64,000 nt of DNA from Odontesthes bonariensis (Eukaryota; Chordata; Actinopteri; Atheriniformes; Atherinopsidae). The position numbers were made by a program, and so were the translations under genes. The notes under the pieces were generated by a model. It saw nothing but the letters and a program-made list of their open reading frames with translations. It was not told the DNA's origin and did not search any database. Location of the stretch: the NCBI RefSeq assembly GCF_027942865.1, contig NC_134519.1:20184248-20248247 (forward strand), written 5' to 3'. The first letter of the stretch is position 1. The number at the start of each line of letters is the position of its first letter. Shown piece by piece: positions 44,290 to 62,388 of this stretch.

Positions 44290-45055
44290 GAGGGCTCAAA
44301 AAGTGTGAGCACCCTTTATAAAAGCAGAGGTTTTGGCAGTTTGCTGGTCTGGAGCATTCACGTGTGTTAACGCAAGGAGGCAAGACATCAGCAATGATAT
44401 TAGAGAGCCAGTTGTTGCTGCCCATCAATGTAGGAAGGGCTATATTGGCAGTGAGGAAGACTATTTACAAGTGCAAAACATATAAGACAGTTGACAATCT
44501 TCCAATGAGACCATTATGCACAGTGCCTTCCTCAAACCACGTCATATCTGCACAGCTCATATCAACTGTAAAGCACGGTGGTGAAGGACTGATGATTTGG
44601 GTTTGTTTTGCAGCCACAGGACCTGGACACTTTGCAGTCGGGTCACAAACTCCTCTGTGTTCTCCTAAATATTCTAAAGTCAAACGTGAGGCCATCTGTC
44701 TGACAGCTAAAGCTTGGCTGAAATTAGGTTACGCAACAGCACAATGATCTCAAACGCAGCAGAAAATCTACACAGAATGGCTGAAGAAAAAAAAGAAATA
44801 AGTTGTTTCAATGGCCCAGTCAAAGTCCAGACCCTTAACCTGTTTAAAATGCTATGGCAGGACTTTGAGAGAGTTGTGAATAAAGAGGTCTGTAAACCTC
44901 AATGAACTGAAGCAACATTGCAAAGAAGAGTGGGCCAAATTGACGTGAGAGACTGTCAATGTCATACAGAGAATATTCACTTCAAGTGATTGCTGCTAGA
45001 TTTTGTTCTACAAACCACCGAATCATGGGGTAAGCTTAGTTTTTCACATGCTAAA
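44290..45055 (+). mobile_element. Tc1-like transposon remnant, internally deleted
   Basis: Pieces of a Tc1/mariner transposase are recognisable in order: GTTGTTGCTGCCCATCAATG (N-terminal DNA-binding part), AVRKTIYKCKTYKTVDNLP, then after a gap STVKHGGEGLMIWVCFAATG with PGHFAV (catalytic core), decayed QSPDLNP region, and LWQDFERVVNKEVCKP. It ends at the C-terminal coding text followed by AGTTTTTCACATG. Several stops, frameshifts and a deletion between the DNA-binding and catalytic parts make it non-functional. Terminal inverted repeats were not located. Confidence 0.8.
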
Positions 45056-46168
45056 TCTACATGTGTTTTATATAGATAATGACCAAGTTATGTCACATAT
45101 TGTAGTTCATATGATTTTGTAGTTATTTTAATTCAAGACCTGGTAGACCTGGTAAGAACCAGATTAATTTTTTATCATGCCCTGATATATATCACCTCAG
45201 AAATTAAAAAGGATGTACTTTGTTTTTCACGTGGCTATATGACAACCTGCTGGGTTTTGGAGAGCAGAAAGCTGCAAAAACTTTCTTTTGAACTCTGAAT
45301 TTCTAAATTATGATAAATGATTGATGTTACTGTAATCACAGGATTTAAAAGTACTGGAGACACCTTGGATTTGTTTTAATTTTAAATGCATTTATTTCAA
45401 GGCAGAGAAGTTCCTGGAAGCCATCAAAAATGGCACTGTTTGTGTTTATATAACAAATACAGCCAGAGGTTAAAGTGACATTGTTCTGTTTGGTTGGATG
45501 TCTGGAAAACATATTTGAGTTTCTATCACTGAGTCTGGAGGCTTTGATAGACATGAAGATTGCTAATTGTGTATAAAATCATGCTGTTTTACACTTCAAA
45601 CTTTGTACACTAGCAAGTTTGCGATCAAAGTATAAATCTCCAGAAACACAGGTTTGTTCCTCCAATGTCTCCCCCTCACACATTTGTCTACATGCTACTC
45701 TTTTCTTGGCCAAGACATTTTTCAACCAACTTTTTGAATCACCTCAGTTGAGTAAATTTAGAGTCAGACTGTTTCCAGTTGTGTAACTGGTAGTTTGACT
45801 CCTCTCACTGTTGCCTCATTTGTTCTTGTGTTTCCACTAAAACCTCAAGAGAAATGTGGGTTTACTGTATATAGTAACAACATAAATGGGTTTTATTTTG
45901 CAGCTCTTTTTTTTTTTTTTACTCAGATATGCCTCAGCGCCACTCTACTTTTCATAAAGAGAGAGTAACTCAAGTTTTGTTTGGCTCAAAGTTTGAGTGT
46001 CCACAGATAGACACACACAGTTGGTATTTTTTTATTTTTCTAAAAGGGACATAGCATTTTAGATGTTGATCTCCTGCAATGACTTTTTGGCCTCACATTC
46101 TTTTGCAAGTTCACAGGAAGTGTTCTACAATGGAGGACAAAATGACCAGAGGCGTTGTCCACAAGCAG

Positions 46169-46191
46169 ACACACACACACACACACACACA
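46169..46191. repeat. (AC)n microsatellite
   Basis: Uninterrupted AC run of about 11 units. Confidence 0.9.
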
Positions 46192-47210
46192 TGCTGACAC
46201 AAACACACAGAGGGAGCAGAGGAAGTAGTGAGGTGGTGTTAAATGACATGACCAGGCTTTTAAAAAGGTGGAGACTGTGCTGCTTCACAGTGTGAGTCTG
46301 AGGGGGAAATGCAAACATGTTCCACTTTGCTGAGCGGTCGCCTCCATGTGAGTGCCTCCCACTGAGACGCCATGTCTGCATTGTTTTTTTGAAAAGAGCC
46401 CCTTGAAGAATACAGAGCATCTGAGACATGATGGGAATGTGTGTTTAATTAAGTACGCTGAAAGAACCAGACATACGATAGAGGACACCCATCAGCAGTT
46501 CAATACCATCTCATCCGGCTCATAGATTTGAAGGTCTAATGAGATAATCAGCTTGAGGCCAGTGGCTCCATACAACAATCAATTTCTGTGGACTGCTGTA
46601 CTTCGATTGCAGCCATTTTCTTTAACAAGTCAGTTGTAGCTTTCGTTTGTTTCTTGGGTGGGAACTTCAGAGGGAAAATGTGGTGCATGCAGAAGCAGGA
46701 AAGGATCTGTAATCCTCCCTCTGTCTGTCTCTCCCTCAACTTGAAGATATGATTAATGTGTTGTTACAGAAAACCTCTGCTATTTTAGGTGCCCAAAATA
46801 AATGTCAGACTTGTGTCTAAAATCCTTAAAGTAACAGCCTATTAGCCCCAGCAAGTAATGCATAGATCAGACCTTTCTTTTGGCTTTAAGAGAGAAGAGG
46901 TTAAAGGTTTATTTATTTATTGAGACAAGCATGGATGTTCCTCAAGCACACACATGTTAAACTGGGTTATTTGGCCTGTCCTGACTGAGTCTGCACTCAT
47001 CCATGTCTTGCTTTTTTAAAGAACCTAATTTGAGTGGCGAGACAGCATCCGCAGATGTGTTATTTGGACGTGTAAATCAGTAAGAGAAGAGTCAGTGAAG
47101 TGTGGCATCCTCCAGACTCTGCTCTGTACCACTTTGGGTACAAAGAGCTTCTGTGTCTGTAGTAATGGGGTTACAAAGGCCTCAGACTCCGGAGGACAGC
47201 TGCCACGCGT

Positions 47211-47212
<2 letters not shown>

Positions 47213-47242
<30 letters not shown>
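47213..47242. repeat. (AC)n microsatellite
   Basis: Uninterrupted AC run of about 15 units. Confidence 0.9.
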
Positions 47243-47244
<2 letters not shown>

Positions 47245-48379
47245 TTAGGCATGTAACAGCCTCAACACACTTGTGCCAGCAATGATTTTATATACCAAAG
47301 AGTGACCTGTGGTGAATGCCACAAGGCTGGATTCCTTCAGGTCAATGACAAGCTGCCACACTGTATTTCTTTTTTTCCTCTCTTATATATGCAACAGCTG
47401 TATCTAGTTTTCATAAAAAGCTCCAACTTGCAAAACATGAAGCTCAATAAAATATGGTGCACTTTCACACCCAACCGTACTGTGAAATTGGCACAAGTTC
47501 TATCTCTGCTCACTACAAGATAAAACTATTGCTGATACACAATGCTTTATTCAGTCTCGAATAATACTTGAGATAAATTCCAAGGAATCCTCCTGGAAGG
47601 AACTGCATTCAGTTCTTTTTTTGGGGTGAACACTTGAAGGGGCAGTGTTCAGAGGGCACAGCACCAAGTGACTCTGTTGAACTACTATAGTAACCTTAAA
47701 AGTGTGAACACAAGTTAGACAAACATCAAAGTATCAAATTTGTCTTGGCACTATAATCTACAGTGTGATTCATTTGAGGTATAATATTCATAGTAAAATC
47801 TTTATTCCTGAGAAAACCAACAAGTAAAGCTTAATCAAAATCAAGAGAGACTTTTAACTTTTCTGTGTGGTATCAGACCCAAACTGCATCCTTACAGCAA
47901 CTTCAGAAACAAGCATTTCCATTTTAATAAGAAGGAAATTAAAATGCCACTAACATGGCAATGCTTACTTTTATTTACCAATTGCAACGCATTTTAGGAT
48001 TAAGCAAACACTAAATCCAAATACATGTTAATAAACGTTTCACAGGAATCATTTTTGCATATTGATCCTATTTAATGTGTTAATGTGGTCATAACACTCT
48101 CTTTACTCGCTTCTCATTTCTACACGTAAGTAGGAAGTGTGAATGTCTATGTTTAAAAAAAACATGATTTTATTACAATGTGTCCGTGCTACATTCTCAA
48201 AAGTAAATCAACAAGCTCTGCAGAAGCTGCTGCCGAGGCTGCTCAGAGGAGGGAGATTTGGTTCAATGAAATGAAAGAGATCTCTCTCTCTCTCTCTGTC
48301 TCTTTATTTCAACATATTCTCTCGGTGCTTTGTAAAACAAATTCCTCTTCCCAAGCTAATTTGGCCCAATAAAGCGCTC

Positions 48380-48668
48380 TGCAGCTCCCCTCCTCCCCCT
48401 CCCGAGTGGTTTTAACGCTTTTGATCCCCGAGGGACCTCGCGTTTTACATTCCTGGCATTCCGACCTCAGTCCCTCCTCGGTTACTTATTATCGCCGCCT
48501 GCTCTCTCCACAATCATTTCACAGCGAAAGAGGAGCGCGGCAGCCCGTTAGGGGGGAGCACCATGAGACTCGTTTGACCCGAAAAAAACCCCATGGAAAT
48601 TGTGGAAATACCCAGAATTTTACTTCGAGATCGAGGACAGCGTTTCGTTATGATGAGAACTTGAGATG
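48380..48668 (+). promoter_or_regulatory. amotl2: amotl2 promoter / non-coding first exon region
   Basis: The stretch is GC-richer than its surroundings (CCCCTCCCGAG, CCCCGAGGGACCTCGCG, GAGCGCGGCAGCCCG) and ends with a good donor, GAGATG/GTAAGA, at 48668/48669. No coding frame joins the first coding exon with an ATG: in that frame TGA immediately precedes the junction, so the exon is 5' UTR. The transcription start is not fixed. Confidence 0.55.
48448..48462 (-). promoter_or_regulatory. amotl2: Tandem TEAD (MCAT) double site at the amotl2 5' end
   Basis: Plus strand reads CATTCC TGG CATTCC; minus strand GGAATG CCA GGAATG. These are two perfect TEAD core motifs as a direct repeat with a 3-base spacer, an arrangement bound cooperatively by TEAD dimers. 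It lies about 210 bases before the end of the likely non-coding first exon of amotl2, a known YAP/TEAD target whose product restrains YAP, so it would fit a feedback loop. The site is seen; its use is inferred. Confidence 0.55.
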
Positions 48669-49262
48669 GTAAGAGGAGCGTCTGCTTTCTTTCTCTGCCG
48701 CAACGGACGAAAATGAAAAAAAACGGCACCAAAATAAAGTGGCCGTTTTGTAACACCAGGTCAAAGATTTTAAAAGTGGGCTGTGTAGTTGTTGTTTTTT
48801 TTAAATTGTATATATGATTTCAAACACGATAGTTGAGAGTAAAAGTTATTTTACAACGCGGTTTGTGCGCTTTTGCTCCCCCATGAGAATGGAATTTTTG
48901 TCGCAGGCATCTTTTTGCCTGCTATGGAAAAGTCGCTGTTGGCAATGTGGCTACACTGTTTTCATACAACACTTAATTGTCAAAAGAGAAGTCCGTTTAT
49001 GTGATGCTAAAGTTTATAGTAGCAAATATCACTGTGCACGCCTCAAAGTTAGGCTGCTTTATTATTATATTATTATTACATGCGTCTGTGGGCGAGTTAA
49101 CATCAGTTGCATGTTACTGGACATGTTTTTGACTGCTTTTCTTTTTTTTTGTTTGTTTATTTTTGTGTTCCAGGTTCACAGCTGATTGATTTAAATACTC
49201 CCACACTGTCGAGAAGCAATTCTACTTATCCTCAGAGTGAATTAACTTGTTCACACAGCAGT

Positions 49263-55135
<5,873 letters not shown>

Positions 55136-56345
55136 GGAACTGAGAGGAGGAATCTGAATGAGGGAAAATAAGACAAAAACAATCCTCAGTTTCTGTGAAG
55201 AGTGCGACAATTGAACAATTTACTGGATCCAAGAATTTTAAGGAACGAGCCCACCGATGAAAAAAAGACAAGGACTATTTCACATTTTTGTGACAGAGCT
55301 GTGCTCCGACCCACTTCCTCACTGAGCTGGACAGCTGCAGGCAGTCTGCCCAGCAGGGCATGAATCTTCTAAGGTACTTGGACAGTATAGTGGATTGTAA
55401 TAAGGCAACGTGTTCTCAGAGTGTATGCCAAAATATTTATATAAATCTCCCTACAAATAATTGCTGCTCTCCCCCTTAATCATCCCTTTTTATTTTTTTC
55501 CCAGTGAGTTAAGAAGCTTCGTATTTATCTAATCTGGTTTCCACATTCCCCAAATATTAACTTAAGTCTTGTGCTCTTCTAGACAAATATTCAGTTACGG
55601 GTTATCGATGTGACCTGCATTCCCCCAGACTCAAAAAAATGTAGATTCAATCTCACTCCCATCACATAGATGTTATCCGTTTGGAAGACTCCCCTTTGAT
55701 TAATTTAAGCTGATAACACAAGATTTAATGCTCTTGCTGCTCATATTTCACAGCCCCAGTAGCTGGTTCTTCAGGGGTTTTGAGGTATGTGAACAGTGAG
55801 CTGCTTAATATATAATTATATCCATATACATATATCTATATATATATAGATATATGTATATTTCCAAACTGACACTGGTGTTATAAGTTTGTAGTTTTGG
55901 GATGTTGTAGAATCATGGTATTGAGTTCATTGTCTACCCCTCCACCCTTTCCTCTCAAAGTATGTTTGCATGTGTGATGGTAGTACGTGAGCATGTGTCC
56001 TGACATGGTGATTCAGCTGGTTTGGTCACCACTAAGGGGCAAAAGTTGTTGGTTTTTTTGTTTTACTGTGAGCTTTGAACTAACAAACTGGTTAATTAAT
56101 ATTATTATTATATATTTTATACAGATGTTTGTATGGTTATTTTAGGTATGATAGTGCTTTGAGCAGGATGCCAAAGAGTTTGTGTATGTTATTTGTAAGT
56201 TATATGCTGACAATCATGGTCTTGTCGGGCCGTACAAAACCAACCACGTGTTGACTTCAAACAGACATTTCTGTGAACTTAAAACAAATGGTTGTCACAG
56301 TTGAATTCATGCCAACATTTCATAAAGCAATAAAATGTTTAATAT
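55136..56345 (+). other. amotl2: amotl2 3' UTR
   Basis: About 1.2 kb of AT-rich non-coding sequence ending after AATAAA at 56329-56334, the first canonical signal in the interval. It contains a 38-base perfect palindrome at 55824-55861. Confidence 0.7.
55824..55861. repeat. 38-base perfect palindrome in amotl2 3' UTR
   Basis: From ATATACATATATC to GATATATGTATAT every base pairs with its mirror position, with the centre at 55842/55843. In RNA it would form a 19-bp AU-rich hairpin or self-duplex. Confidence 0.85.
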
Positions 56346-59300
56346 ACAACAACTGACTTATGAATTGTTTCATTTTTGCTCCATTCTGTGAACACCCAGG
56401 TAATGTTAGAGCAAGGCTGGACAAATGAAATCACAAACCTGACTTTAAGGTGTTAGAAAATCATTTTTTATTGTAAATGTGAGCGCTCTCTACCACTCCT
56501 GCATGCTATTGGCCTGTCTCCTCACTCTTGTTCCAGCACAGAGAAGAGCCCCGCTTCATTAATGAATACCAGGGCTGCATTCTTTCTGGTTCAACTTTCT
56601 CGGGTGGCCTGCTCTCTTGTTCTCCTCTTGCCATGGAGAGCATGCTTGGCATAGATCACATTCTCACAGGGGCATGTAACCGTATACATGACAAAGACAG
56701 GTTTCTCCCAGATTAGTCGCTAATGCCAGTTGAAATTCCTGTGCACCTTTTCGAACATGTGTCGCATTCCTAAATGCTTTTATTGCCTCCGTTTTAAAAC
56801 ACACCCAGACGTGCTTGCAAACTATCATGGGGCATGTTGCTGAAAACGATGACGAGAGTAAGGAGATCTCTGTTATCGTTATCTGATCTCTCTGAAACAA
56901 CGGAGCTTAGCATATTGACTTGAACCAGTTTGAGGCGGCTCACCAGCACTGACGATGAGGTCTCACAGGGGTATGGTTGGACTGTGAGGACGACAGTGGG
57001 AAAACCTTTTATGTTATGGTGTCACCAGTCCTTGCCTGCTTTATTGAGGTTGTTTTTGTCCAATGACAACATTCTACTATACAGATTATTCTGAAGTTTT
57101 CAGGACTTTAGATCCTAAGATTGTTATTTATCAAGGCACACTATCAGAGGGGGAGCGTTAGCTTCCGAATTGAATATGCCGTGTTCCAAAACTATCACAC
57201 ACAAACTGCATAAGGAGCCATGTTCCGAAAAAAGAGGACCAAAAAGTCTTGCAAAAGATGATATGGCCTCAACACAAACCTGATGTCAACAATATGGACC
57301 CAGTCTGGGATCGTATACACACTTAAAATCAGTACAGAATCTGATGAGAGCTGTTTCAAAAGCAAATGTTTGTCACACTAAAAATGATTTTATGTCTTTT
57401 TCATGTTGACTGCACTGGAACTAAAGAAAAACTGTTCATTATTATGAATGCATCCTCACCTCTTCTTTAAGGTCCTTTGAGGTACCAATGTCTTACAAGG
57501 CAGTCTTTATATAGCAAAGGCTTTTAACCAATTGCCTCAGATTAAACAATCAGTTATGAGACAACTTAAAAAAACATTTTTGGCTTTGAAGCGGTAACAT
57601 CATTTGACAGTTTACAGCAGATGGCTTAGAGCAACCCTAACCCCAACACCAATGAACAAGATCAGAGAAAAAAAGGCAACAAAAAAATCATCACCTATAT
57701 ATCGGAGCCAAATTCAAGCCAATAAAAACCAGTTCTCCCTAACCTGGAAATCCAAACATTGTTTTTTAGGCTGTCAAGTAGAGAGGACCAGAGCAGATGC
57801 TTCTTTTTGACATATTGACTGTCTACAATGACTTTTTTCACTTAAACAATCTACACTTCAACTATAGAATTTCCTTCTGGGGTTAATAAAAATATATCAT
57901 TCAATGTGATTCAATTAATGATAGTTTAAACCTGCAAGTCAAAAGTATGCAAAATTATGTACTAACTACTGATCAAACTATTTATAAAACTGTTAAAAGT
58001 GGTCCCTTAAAAGGAAAATGCACTAAACAGAACATCTTGGACATCATTGTCTATTGCTTTTTCATGGCTCCAAACTTTGTCAAGCATAATTTATGAAGAC
58101 ACTGATTACCTGAAGAGAAGCAAGAAGAAATAAAAAAAAAAGAAGAATTTCCTCATTATTTGTTTAAGTGTTGCATTACAATAGAAGACATAGGAAAAAA
58201 TTAAGCAAACACATACAGGATCATGGATAAAAATGAAAAGAGAATTAAAAAGAGAAAAAAAAAACATGAAAATGAACGCCTTTTTTTGCCAGAGTTTTCT
58301 GTAAATTCTTCTGTGGTGGTAGAGGGAGCTTAAAAAGACTGAGAAACTATCCTGATTTGATTTTAAAGGGTAAAACCTTTCAAGAGAGAGAAGGAACTAG
58401 AATCTATGATAAAGGACTTCAAAACATGGCCTAATGCATCTTATTGAGTAGCATGATGGGAAAGTGGGACATGGGATTGACCCATGCAAGGGGCAAAGCC
58501 TTATCTAAGCCTGTGTTGCTTAGTCTTAACTCTTCTTTGTGTGCCTCTTGCAGGCAAACCATCCATGGGAAAATCCAGAACCAAATCTTTAGAGTTCTCC
58601 TTTAGGGGAACTTTGATTCTCATGTGAGGAAACTTTTTTTTTTTTATGTGTAAAACATTTAAGATATGATGAGCCAATGCCCAATCTTTAAAAATAATCC
58701 CCTATCTTAATCAAACACATATGCCCATTATTTAGACACGACGGAGCAAGCAAAATCAGAACTTGCTGCATTGTGCTTGATAAGTGGATTGGGGATTACG
58801 ATAAAATACATCAAGCAAGCCTGGACTGGGACAGAGAGGATATGAGCTGGTGAGATAGTGCAGTTGCCTTTGACAGTGAAGCTTGTATGGGAAAACAGAG
58901 GAGGAACTGGTGGTATGCGATGCCATCAATCTTAGAGTGAGCTCTTATCTGGCGTACTGACTGACAACATTGTGAAGACTTGCCAACATTCCTCTGAGAA
59001 TGTGAAAGGCAGCTGACATGTTTCGACTATGTCTCTTGCTTTTTCCCAGAATTGGTATGATGGAGAAGGATGGAGTGCAAATGCAAGTCAGGGGTGAAAT
59101 TCCTTCGTGCTACAACAACCGAGAAAAGTAATTTTCGACACTTTTTGGACCAGTTTACCCTCCTCTCTGTCACATGGGAACATCACATTGCAGTGCAATC
59201 ACCATGAAAGGAATGGGTTTGTTGTTAAACTGTGGAATGATCCTCTCACACTGCGTGCGCCTTGTGTGTACTGCCGACTTTATTGTCCTGTGTTGGCGTT

Positions 59301-61679
59301 TACAGTTTAACGGCACATTCCTAATCAGCCTCTGAAGATTCAACACACTGTGCAAATATGCTGATGGTGAATGATGATATCAAAGAAAGATTATAAAGAG
59401 GAGGCCTTTGCTCAACACATTGGCTTAATTAATACAGCCTCCTTCTGTCTCTGACTGAGGCCCATCTCTAGTTGGGAAAGGAAAGCTGTAATCTAAAACT
59501 CTAACACATACAAAATCAAATAATAACAAATAAGAATTAACAATTTATACACTTCAGACATACGCACACATTCAAACAAAGAAAAATACATGTTGAAGTG
59601 GAGGCATTGACTAATCGCTCGGCCTCCTCAGGTTGGATATGTGGTGCCATGATAAATGGACACATGGAAAGACTTGTGAGAGGTCCTTAACCACCCCAGC
59701 AGGAAGGTAAATCCTTAAAGCCTGATCTGTTTTTCTCCTGTCATCATAGCCTTAGCATGTGTTTGGACATTGGTAATACATGTGTCACACCCAGAATGAC
59801 ACCCACAGAAGAGCAACTTGTCACCACCTGCTCCTCAAGGCTGCTGCAGAGGCTACAGTCGTGTGTGTGTGTGTGCTGTTCCTGTTTGTTGAGGGGCCAT
59901 GCCTTTAAAACTGTAGACATGACCCTGAGCAAATATTCAGCCGCACATTCCTGCTGTGGACTAATCAGCATTAGAAGATATGATTCAGGCTTCTATGTGG
60001 CTGTGAGGTCAGCCTTTTTATACACTCTTACATGTGGGCTGCGACTCATACCTCTCAGGATACTGAGCAACAAAAAAGTTGCTAAGGACAAAATGGGTAA
60101 TATGACATTTCAGGGAGGATTATTTACACTTACAGATCCGCTGAGGCTTGTACTGTCGTTACAGAATGTGCTCCACCTCCTGAAAAACGTGTCTTTCGAT
60201 TTGGGGAATCAGATCTACGAACTGCTGTACAAATTCTCATACACTCACATGTATGCTCACACACGTTATGTCCTGTGACGTACTTGCGCCTGGAGAAGTG
60301 TGCATGCTCGTAATTTCTGGCCAATTATTTTAAGCAGCCTGACCAGCAAAGGATACACAGCCTATCTTATGAACAATGACAAGTACTTTTCTATATTTGG
60401 GTGACCCAAAAATCTTATATCTTATATCATATATTGTACTTGTTGACATCAGGAAGCAAGTATTAGGATAACATTAAAGCCCCAAATTTCACATGTGAAT
60501 CTTCCCAACCCATCAGACGAAGGCAACTATCACTAGTCAGTGAAAGGCAGAAACAAGCAGGTCATGTCTGAAAATAAAAACTGACTTTTTGCACAGTACT
60601 GAATGCGGTACCCATAATAAGAGGAGATTCAGAGGTGGTTATGCTTTACGATGATGGAAAAATGAGAGGGTACACTTTGTAGACCTCTGTTTACCCTGTA
60701 CTACACCAAAGGTCATGTCACATCTACTGTACATCAATGTTTCATCCTTAGTGAATGTGTCAATGAGGAACTATTCATCCTTAGGAGAATGTTTTAGACA
60801 TTGGTGGCAACTCTGCTAGGAAGAAACTGATTGCATCAATTAGATCCTTACATTTTTCTGTCGTAATTATTTTTTCTTTTTTTTTTTAATGTGGAAATGC
60901 TTCTGTATCCCTTAGAGTGGAACACAATGTAATAAAGCACAAAGATAAAGGACAGTTAAGGTAATATTCCTACAGAGTTGCAGCTACACTCTAATGATCA
61001 ATGCCACAGACAGCTACTGGCTGCAGCAAGTATCCTGGGCTTACTGTAGTTTTAAGTCCAGAATTTTTAAAAACTGAGCAGCGCCATCTAGTGGTATCTT
61101 AATGAACCTATAAATTTATACTCTTAAAACTTTCCATGCACTGCACTCTGGTACGCTTCAGACTGATAAGCCCTGTCACATACCCTAAGACATCAAAATG
61201 ATTTCATAAGGCTAAATCACAGTTCTTACAAATCTGTACCATTAGACCAAAGGTGAGAGAAGCACCAAAGTAAAAGTAGCAATCAGTGTACGTCTCTTTG
61301 TCCCTCAAAAGCTGCATCCAACCTTTAAAGACAGTTTCATTATCAATAAAGATAGTTTCCCAATTAATTCCGTTGTGAAAATTCTTAAATTGGCCTCAAA
61401 GCTTAATGTAACACAAATCCTGAAATGTTGGAATGCACAATGAATTCTGTCAGATAAGTAAAAAGTTGTCTATTCTCTCTCTGTGGTTAAGTTATTTATA
61501 GGATGCTAACATTGACCCATTATATTGATGTCTGTAATAGACTGAGCTTGAGCAGGCCGGTGTGTGCCGGACCACAAACCACTCGTACCCACCCGTCAAA
61601 CCCCGCCCACTCAGCCACCACCAACCGAAACTAAAACAACTAGCTAAATTAGCTTGGGGCTGCTGTTTAAAAATGCGAA
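56346..61679. other. Intergenic interval, no gene seen
   Basis: About 5.3 kb without a recognisable exon on either strand. The longest open frame (59757-60278, 173 codons) has a Cys-run created by a TG repeat and no conserved motif. A short LINE-like 3' tail is at about 57868. Confidence 0.45.
57868..57893 (+). repeat. Short LINE-like 3' tail
   Basis: GAATTTCCTTCTGGGGTTAA followed by TAAAAA resembles the common 3' end of fish LINEs (aatttcccctcggggattaataaag). Only the tail is visible. Confidence 0.3.
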
Positions 61680-61788
61680 TAACGTTTCCGTGTTTTATTT
61701 TAATTAATACTTCTGAAGAGGTCCGGGTGGAGTAAGAGCCAGTAAGAGCTCAGGACCAGACAAACCTGCGGGGAGCCCTGGATGTGGG
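61680..61788 (+). other. Possible non-coding first exon of the right-edge gene
   Basis: A stretch with several CpGs (GCGAATAACG, GTCCGGGTGG, CTGCGGGGAG) ends in a strong donor, GATGTGGG/GTGAGT. It precedes by 0.6 kb the first coding exon of the next gene. The link is inferred. Confidence 0.35.
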
Positions 61789-62388
61789 GTGAGTGTCACC
61801 GCCCATCACCTCCTCTTGCATCCTGTATGGACGCGGACTCGTTTCGTTTTCATCACTCAGACACAACAACAGAAGTCGCCTTCAGCTGCTGTTCAATTTC
61901 ACACTCAATCACACACTTAAATAAAATCCAGGGAAAAGACATAAAGTCGAAGATGAAACACTCACATGGACCTGGACCAATCATTATTTTGGTTTGTGTT
62001 GCATCCAGTAGCCTGAAGAATATGTCCTAAGTATTTGACACGTTTCACCTTTTGTTAATAAAACAGGTGATGAGGAGATATAGGAGGGTATGCAACATGA
62101 TAACCCCTGAAGGGATAATTAAAGGCCTTTGAAATGGAGAAACATTTTATTTTCTGAAGTAAATCAAAAGAAATGTTGAAGTCAGGACATTTATTTAGTT
62201 TTTTTCCCTCACTTACACTCTTTGTGACAGAAAAAAACATTCCCACAGACAGATGCTGCTATCATTAGCCTATGTTTTTTTTTCTGGTTTCCTCCACATT
62301 CCTGTTGGGAATTCTCACCGTTTAAGCTTTGTGTCATCGTGTCTGAGGAGTTGCAAACTCTCAGTATTTTATTTTATTTTTTTTAGAA

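Larger units (their letters stand above)
45056..48380. other. Intergenic interval upstream of amotl2
   Basis: No gene recognised. Two AC microsatellites and a polypyrimidine stretch (CT repeats at about 48280-48302) are present. Confidence 0.45.

Noticed and set aside
59757-60278. 173-codon open frame, the longest in the right intergenic region
   Set aside because: It includes a CVCVCC run translated from a TG microsatellite and shows no family motif or splice context.
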